The notes under the pieces are model-generated. The model saw only the letters and a list, made by a program, of their open reading frames with translations. It searched no databases and was not told the DNA's origin. Shown piece by piece: positions 45,012 to 49,895 of a DNA stretch of 49,895 nucleotides. The stretch covers positions 1-49,895 of the forward strand of contig NZ_JANQOP010000124.1 in NCBI RefSeq assembly GCF_028285745.1. The letters run 5' to 3'. This stretch comes from Acaryochloris sp. IP29b_bin.137. Lineage in GTDB: Bacteria; Cyanobacteriota; Cyanobacteriia; Thermosynechococcales; Thermosynechococcaceae. A program made the translations under genes and the position numbers. Positions within the stretch are counted from its first letter, which is position 1. The number at the start of each line of letters is the position of its first letter.

Positions 45012-46166
45012 ATGCTTGATAAAGAACCAGAGACTAGCGGTAAGCCATCCTCCAAAGAGCCTTGGCTGGCAGTTAATTGGTCGATGATTTTACCGGGATT
45101 AGGGCATCTTTATGCTGGCAAACCCTTGCAAGGGTGGGGCATCATTGTTACGTACTTAGCCTTATTTTTACTATCACTTTTCTCAGTCATTACGGCTCAG
45201 GAGACTGGGCTGATCGGCTTTGTTGCAATAGTCCTATTCTTATTATTGGGATTTGGCAGTTGGGTCGGTGCCTATCGAGCTGTAATTCGCACCAACGATT
45301 CAGCATTTGAAAATCATCGAAAAAAGCATAAAGATCCTTGGCTTGCTGTGTTCCTAAGCCGTTTCATATTAGGAGCTGGCCATCTTTATATGGGGAAATG
45401 GATTCTGGGCTCGATTCTAATCGTCGCCGAAATATTAACTTGGATTTATGCGCCGTGGCTAGTCTTCCTGGGGCTATGGTTTGTTTTACCCTTTGTCGCT
45501 AACCATGCTTATCAAGCTGCCTCAGATCAACGAAAAAACAGCAAAAATATCATATTAAAATTATTTCTGCTGCTGTTTATTGCCCCGATCGGGCTATCTA
45601 TTCCGTTGGGTCTCGCTATTCGCTCATTGATTGTAGAAGCTCGGTATATTCCATCTGGAGGAATGGAACCAACTCTACAGATTAATGATCGTATCGTTGT
45701 GGATAAAGTGAGTTATCTCTTTCGAACCCCAAAACGAGGAGATATTGTTCTTTTTGAACCCACCCAGGCGTTAAAACGAGGTGGCTTTGAGAATGCTTTT
45801 TTAAAGCGGATTATTGGCATCCCCGGTGATGAGGTCGAGATTAAACAGAATGTTATATGGATTAATAATCAACCCTTGCAAGAACCCTACACAATGTCGG
45901 GAACTACTGAGAGTCCAAGCCCCGACATATGCCGTTCCAATTATGTAACGATGGACGTCGAGAGCAAGCCCATTGATCCACCTATTCCCATCTATTTATC
46001 TCAACCTCAAACGATCCCTCCCGATCATTATTTAGTATTAGGCGACCATCGGGAGAATAGTCTCGATAGTCGGTGCTGGGGACTAGTGAAACGAAGTGAA
46101 ATTATTGGCCAAGCAACCAAAAGATTTTTCCCGTTTAACCGTATGGGTCGTTTGGATAAAAAGTAG
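45012..46166 (+). CDS. Signal peptidase I-like protein with duplicated membrane module, catalytic Ser replaced
   Basis: A 384-residue membrane protein from ATG 45012, five bases after GGAGG. The N-terminal half holds two copies of a membrane module, PWLAV...PGLGHLYAGK (about 15) and PWLAV...LGAGHLYMGK (about 107), with four to five helices. The C-terminal part (about 190-384) is S26 signal-peptidase-like: YIPSGGMEPTLQINDRIVVDK, KRGDIVLFEP, FLKRIIGIPGDEVEI (Lys 265) and LGDHRENSLDSRCWG. The catalytic Ser expected just before Met in PSGSM is Gly 217, so peptidase activity by the normal Ser/Lys dyad is doubtful. The stop falls on the junction with the HigA remnant. Confidence 0.82.
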   Translation: MLDKEPETSGKPSSKEPWLAVNWSMILPGLGHLYAGKPLQGWGIIVTYLALFLLSLFSVITAQETGLIGFVAIVLFLLLGFGSWVGAYRAVIRTNDSAFENHRKKHKDPWLAVFLSRFILGAGHLYMGKWILGSILIVAEILTWIYAPWLVFLGLWFVLPFVANHAYQAASDQRKNSKNIILKLFLLLFIAPIGLSIPLGLAIRSLIVEARYIPSGGMEPTLQINDRIVVDKVSYLFRTPKRGDIVLFEPTQALKRGGFENAFLKRIIGIPGDEVEIKQNVIWINNQPLQEPYTMSGTTESPSPDICRSNYVTMDVESKPIDPPIPIYLSQPQTIPPDHYLVLGDHRENSLDSRCWGLVKRSEIIGQATKRFFPFNRMGRLDKK

Positions 46167-46380
46167 TTCGAGAAGCGCTTCCTGTTCTGAGGTTTGATTT
46201 GGGAGATGTTCTAACTTTTGTGCAAGTGCAATAGTAGACTCATTATCCTGCTCAGAAGCAATGACCTTGGGACGATACTCTGCCAGCAACTGGCTGTAGG
46301 TCCCAAAATTAAAAAGTAGGGAGCATATTTCTAGAGGTTCTGATCGTCATCAGCGTGAGCCAAAATATATTGGATAGGGT
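46162..46380 (-). pseudogene. Second higBA remnant, truncated copy
   Basis: On the - strand the piece reads MLAEYRPKVIASEQDNES, then LAQKLEHLPNQTSEQEALLEL, nearly the same as the start of the higA copy at 41335-41757. Further upstream it has YILAHADDDQNL, a HigB C-terminus. The HigA start is frameshifted (ATGCTCCCTACTTTTTAA), HigB is stopped by TAG and the HigA 3' half is missing. Similarity to the first copy starts at AGTAG, which overlaps the stop codon of the signal-peptidase-like gene. Confidence 0.7.
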
Positions 46381-46416
46381 TCACTCCTACAAGGTTGTAA
46401 GGGCTAGGCAACCACC

Positions 46417-46674
46417 TTATTTTTCTATACGTTCAAGTTCTTCACGAACAACCTTGCGTAGGGTTGCTTCTAGAGATTCGCGACTGGTCTGAATATGCTG
46501 GTGCAAGACTTCATTGATCAAAGTTTGATAATTTCCACCACCAGCCCTATGAACTTGCTCACGAAACCATGCCAGAACTTCATCATCCAGCCGAATCGTG
46601 ATGCGAGTTTTACCAGATGGTTTCGGATCGATTGCTCCACGCTGACCTTTGCTGAAATCATATTCTGCTTCCAT
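46417..46674 (-). CDS. brnA: BrnA-like antitoxin
   Basis: An 85-residue protein. The core KTRITIRLDDEVLAWFREQV (about 22-41), followed by NYQTLINEVLHQHI (about 48-61), is the BrnA ribbon-helix-helix-type domain that binds the BrnT toxin and represses the operon. The frame is intact with a normal length. It starts 2 bp after the toxin gene's stop. Because brnT upstream is frameshifted, this antitoxin may be an orphan that persists as a regulator or by drift. Confidence 0.85.
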   Translation of the reverse strand: MEAEYDFSKGQRGAIDPKPSGKTRITIRLDDEVLAWFREQVHRAGGGNYQTLINEVLHQHIQTSRESLEATLRKVVREELERIEK

Positions 46675-46676
46675 GA

Positions 46677-46936
46677 CTATCCCTCTTCATACTGCTGTTG
46701 TTCTGGCCGAGTGGCTTTGCGCGCAGAGATGATTCTAATCTCGTTACCCCTTAGGGTGTAGACAACCACCAAAACTCGGCCAAATGCATCAAGTCCAATG
46801 GTGACCGCTCTTCATCAAACCGCTCGTCAGGGATGGTAATTGCCAAGTCATCTGAGAACACTGATACTGCATCAGCAAAGTCAACACCATGCTTACGAAG
46901 ATTGGTTGCTGCTTTATCTCTATTCCATTGGTAGAC
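46677..46936 (-). pseudogene. brnT: BrnT toxin gene, frameshifted
   Basis: ATG 46936 starts MVYQWNRDKAATNLRKHGVD and continues FADAVSVFSDDLAITIPDER, the BrnT ribonuclease-toxin N-half. After ERFDEER the reading frame must shift to give TIGLDAFGRVLVVVYTLRGN, then EIRIISARKATRPE, the C-half with the catalytic-region Arg/Ser. The 260-bp length is one base short of a multiple of three, or four bases short of the usual 88 codons (a lost TTTG would restore RFVTIG). Translated as is, the protein ends within about ten residues at an early stop, so the toxin is dead. Confidence 0.75.
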
Positions 46937-47059
46937 CATCTCAAGCGTGGTATGCACACTTGTACATACTAACAGGTGCAAACTATTAATCTGGTTATTT
47001 TTTGTACCCAGAGATCGCTACTGTTTCTAAGCCATCAGACTGAGAATTCAGCCAAAACA

Positions 47060-48424
47060 CTATCCTCCTAAAGCTAATAGGGCTCTTGTTCGGGTATCGA
47101 AATTGGGATCTATCGCTAATGCCTTTTGAGAATAGATCTTGGCTTGAGCTTTATTGCCTAGGGCAGCTTCTACTAAACTGGCTCGATAGAACAAACTGGC
47201 ATCTTGTATGCCGAGTGCGATCGCATCCTGCAACACACTCTGAGCCTCCCGATATCGGTTCAGCCGCGACAGCACCCAAGCCAACGTCTTCAGAGTTTCA
47301 GGATCTCGACGAAGGCTGGCTTCTGTCTGCATCAGAGTCAACGCTTCCGGTAAATCTGCTTGGTGGCCTCTTGCTAACAGTAACTTTGCTAAATCCCGAC
47401 GATGACCAAAATGATCCAGATCCTGGTGATCGCGAAACTCATGTTCGGCTTCATCCCAGAGCTGCTTGGCTTCCGTCAGCTTCCCTTCGAGAACCTTCAG
47501 TTGAGCGAGTCCCTGCAAGGCCGCATGGTCTAGTCCATGAGAGGCTTCTGGATGCTGAAGTAGTTGTTGATAGAGGGTTTCGGCAGTGCCGTAATTGCCT
47601 TGACGGGTTTCCAGTTCCGCCAGTTTGACTTGGGCAAAAGAAGACTGGGGTTGTAGATGTAGGGCTTCTTGATAGTACTGTTTCGCTAGAGGCAGTTGGC
47701 CCCGACGGGCATAATAGCGGCCTAGCAATGTTCGCGCCCAGGCAGATTGAGACAGTTGATCGGGTTGTTCTAGAGCCAAGGCTTGCTGGAAATCTTGGAG
47801 AGCGGCTTGATCTTCACCTTGGGCCACAAGGACCAAGGCTCGAAGGGTATAGCTGACCAAGGTCGGAGCTTGTTCAACCAACTGATCGGCCACTGGTTGT
47901 GCTTGCGCAAGCTGCCCCTGAGCTAGCTTGCTGGTCACAACAATCGAGAGGGCTTGCTGATTTATGGGATTCTCCTGCAGGACTTCCTCGGCAAACTGTA
48001 GCGCTTCCGTAAACTGATGTTCCGCTTGAGCCACTTTTGCCAGGGCCAGCTGGGCTTCGGGGTTATTGAAGGGTAAGTTAGTCAAAGACTGGCGGGCGGT
48101 TTCTTCCGCCTCGTGATACCAGTGGGTGTTGCCAGTCGAGGAGGCCAGTTGCAGATATAGAGTCGCGAGAGAGGCACGATCTAAACCATCTGTGGGATTG
48201 GCCTGAATTCGATTTTGGTAGAAGGCAATCTCGCGCTGCAGGGCATCTGTTACCGAATGTTCGACTGCATGGGAATGGGATTCTCTCGTATGGGCATGAG
48301 TTTCCCCCCCATGGGAATGGGCTCGGGCTGGCTGCCCCAGGTCAACGCTAATTCCCAGCACTAGGGTAAGCGTCACGCCTGAGAGCAAAGAGGTGCGGGA
48401 CCATTTCCAGATATTCAAAATCAT
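47060..48424 (-). CDS. Secreted His-rich tetratricopeptide repeat protein
   Basis: A 454-residue exported protein. The signal peptide has a positive start and core LLSGVTLTLVLGISVDL, with cleavage near ARA-HS. The mature N-terminus is His-rich (HSHGGETHAHTRESHSHAVEH, seven His in 21), which suggests metal binding. The rest is a TPR superhelix of about ten repeats (for example QLALAKVAQAEHQFTEALQF, LLGRYYARRGQLPLAKQYYQ). It lies 102 bp downstream of the DUF4331 gene, same strand, and is probably co-transcribed with it. A periplasmic scaffold or metal-binding role is inference. Confidence 0.85.
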   Translation of the reverse strand: MILNIWKWSRTSLLSGVTLTLVLGISVDLGQPARAHSHGGETHAHTRESHSHAVEHSVTDALQREIAFYQNRIQANPTDGLDRASLATLYLQLASSTGNTHWYHEAEETARQSLTNLPFNNPEAQLALAKVAQAEHQFTEALQFAEEVLQENPINQQALSIVVTSKLAQGQLAQAQPVADQLVEQAPTLVSYTLRALVLVAQGEDQAALQDFQQALALEQPDQLSQSAWARTLLGRYYARRGQLPLAKQYYQEALHLQPQSSFAQVKLAELETRQGNYGTAETLYQQLLQHPEASHGLDHAALQGLAQLKVLEGKLTEAKQLWDEAEHEFRDHQDLDHFGHRRDLAKLLLARGHQADLPEALTLMQTEASLRRDPETLKTLAWVLSRLNRYREAQSVLQDAIALGIQDASLFYRASLVEAALGNKAQAKIYSQKALAIDPNFDTRTRALLALGG

Positions 48425-48526
48425 TGCAAAACCTCATGGTGGATTAGTAAAGCTTTCATCCTCTGCAAGCCAGGGCAGGGAAATCGCAAAGGATGAAAAC
48501 AAATGGCTTTAGAACAGGGAGACTTA

Positions 48527-49774
48527 GTTGGGTAGCGCCAGGTAAGGAAACTGGGTTTGGAGTGGACTGTGACCCTGAGAGGGATTGCCGGGAGTGCCCT
48601 CGTAGGAGACGTTATCCGTGGTGATGGCCCCATTGGTGAGGACGCTCAGGGTGATATCCACCACATCGTCTTTCAGCAAGCGACCACGAATAGGGCTGCC
48701 TTTGCTATTCAGGGCATTGCCATAACCGCTAGTATCCGTGGTATCAATCCGCATCACGTCCGGTAAGAAAGCTTGCAGCAAGGTATTGGTGCGCTGGTCA
48801 TCGTTGCCAATGGCTTTGAGGGTTTGAGCAGCTTCATTAACAATGGGACCGGCAACTTTGGCGGCAGGTTTTTGACCGGCTAGGGCAGCGGCTTCAAAGT
48901 CAGGACCGACGCTGTTGAGGGCGTTGAGGAAATCATTGGAAACAATCAGCCCTTCATTGACTGCTGGACGGGCCAAGCGTTCCACTTGTCGGTATTTGCC
49001 ACCTTTGCCCCGGACGGAAATGGTTTGCCAAACGTCAAAGGTCGTGGCACCCGACTCATTCTGGAGGAACTTGATGGGAACGCGAACTGCGATCGCATTG
49101 ACGTTATAGCCCGTCGTAAAATCGACCGCTTTATCAGGGTCCCGGAAGCCCACGGCAGGTCCTTTGCCTAACGCCCCCGCTCGGACCCGGAAAAACTGCT
49201 CCACATCAAAGAAAAAGGGATCTTCTCGGAGTCCGGCAAAAACGGAGAGGGTCTGGCCGCCCATGGGCACTTGGGTGGTCTTGGGGTCGCTATTAAGGGG
49301 GGTGGTGATCGCTTTGCCTACATGGCTGCTGCCGTCGCGAATCGTAGTAATTTTGACAGTCTGAGTCTGATTTGGCTTGGGTTGACTAAATTCAAACCGT
49401 AACGTCACATCTGGCTTACCCGTGGGGGTGGCATCGTTATCGGGGGTGCGAGCAATATGAAATTCGTAGCGGGCCTTGTTATTGAAATAGTATTGCTGCC
49501 GGGCCACCGACCGAGGGTTGGTATTCATAATCAACACCAAGTCATCGGTGGAGGCGTTGGGATTTTGATCGCCTTCGCGGAACACATATAAGTCCGTCAG
49601 GTTGAGATTACGGCTCTTGGTATTGGTTTCACCATCATCATGATCCGAAGCCAAGGTAGCGGGGGCAATGCTGCCCAACGAGAGGCCAAGTCCTAAAACC
49701 ACGCCGCTCAATTTCAACAAAGATTTAGCAGAGAATCGGCGGGTGGCCTGATTTTGACGGGGGTTCGATAGCAT
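48527..49774 (-). CDS. Secreted DUF4331 domain protein
   Basis: A 415-residue exported protein. ATG 49774 (MLSNPRQNQATRRFSAKSLL) is chosen over more distant in-frame starts because AGGAG lies six bases upstream and the signal peptide (core LSGVVLGLGLSLGSIAPATL) then begins at the right place. The mature start SDHDDGETNTKSRNLNLTDL, with DLYVFREGDQNPNAS, is the DUF4331 signature. The domain covers nearly the whole chain (FEFHIARTPDN-like strands, DPFFFDVEQFFRVRAGAL). Function unknown. The His-rich TPR gene follows. The window edge is 121 bp beyond the start. Confidence 0.88.
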
Positions 49775-49895
49775 GTCTATCTCCTGCGAGTACATCAATG
49801 CGTTGACAGCAACCAGAAAAGGCTGCAAATTGACTGATAATGGGCAGCAGAAGCTTGTCCGCCCTCGGGCAGACTTCGCCGTCAACTTCCTTTCA

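Noticed and set aside
1-49895. CRISPR arrays, rRNA genes and tRNA genes
   Set aside because: I looked for regularly spaced direct repeats and for conserved tRNA/rRNA stretches on both strands and found none.

Overview
The window is cyanobacterial chromosome. This rests on families that are typical of or restricted to cyanobacteria (DUF4278, CIA30-type protein, c6-like cytochrome, Uma2 nuclease, pentapeptide-repeat proteins, FHA proteins) and on repeated HIP1 octamers (GCGATCGC, for example at 3445, 6533, 28413, 39079, 49089). The gene content reminds me of Acaryochloris. That genus call is an impression and was not checked.

Layout. (1) 1-8.2 kb is a housekeeping block: the 3' end of dnaG, a thioredoxin, an FHA/pseudo-receiver protein, a DUF4278 protein with a clear terminator, hisIE followed at once by an MFS exporter, a zinc-ribbon/Pro-rich/FHA protein, a CPA2 antiporter and a CIA30-like protein. 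(2) 8.2-9.0 kb is a non-coding, repeat-bearing boundary with a 49-bp perfect palindrome, three 21-bp tandem copies and a decayed ORF. (3) 9.0-27.2 kb is an AT-rich polysaccharide cluster, all on the + strand. It has six glycosyltransferases, a Wzc-like co-polymerase/tyrosine kinase, a Wzy/WaaL-like polymerase or ligase, three different sulfotransferase-type proteins, an MsbA-like ABC exporter and an AlkP-superfamily enzyme. Together they suggest assembly and export of a sulfated exopolysaccharide. No priming transferase, Wza or Wzx is in the window. (4) 27.3-30.7 kb holds small metabolic genes ending in pdxJ.

(5) 30.9-35.7 kb is accessory: a 1286-residue WD40-KAP P-loop NTPase whose reading frame is broken by a 4-bp tandem duplication, then a Uma2 nuclease. 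(6) 35.9-41.2 kb, mainly on the - strand, holds a 39-residue membrane peptide with its own terminator, a Yip1-like protein and SppA in tandem, SerS, an unknown protein and a degenerate protein kinase. (7) 41.3-47.0 kb is a graveyard of toxin-antitoxin and ABC fragments around two pentapeptide-repeat proteins and a signal-peptidase-like protein that has Gly where the catalytic Ser should be. The toxin parts are broken in all three toxin-antitoxin loci, and one antitoxin (BrnA) is intact. (8) 47.0-49.8 kb is a secreted His-rich TPR protein downstream of a secreted DUF4331 protein.

Main points for a second look: the frameshifted WD40-KAP gene, a duplicated leader hairpin with covarying stems in the polysaccharide cluster (10328-10571), the serine-less signal peptidase, the pseudokinase, the unannotated 39-residue peptide, and the sulfated-polysaccharide cluster as a whole.
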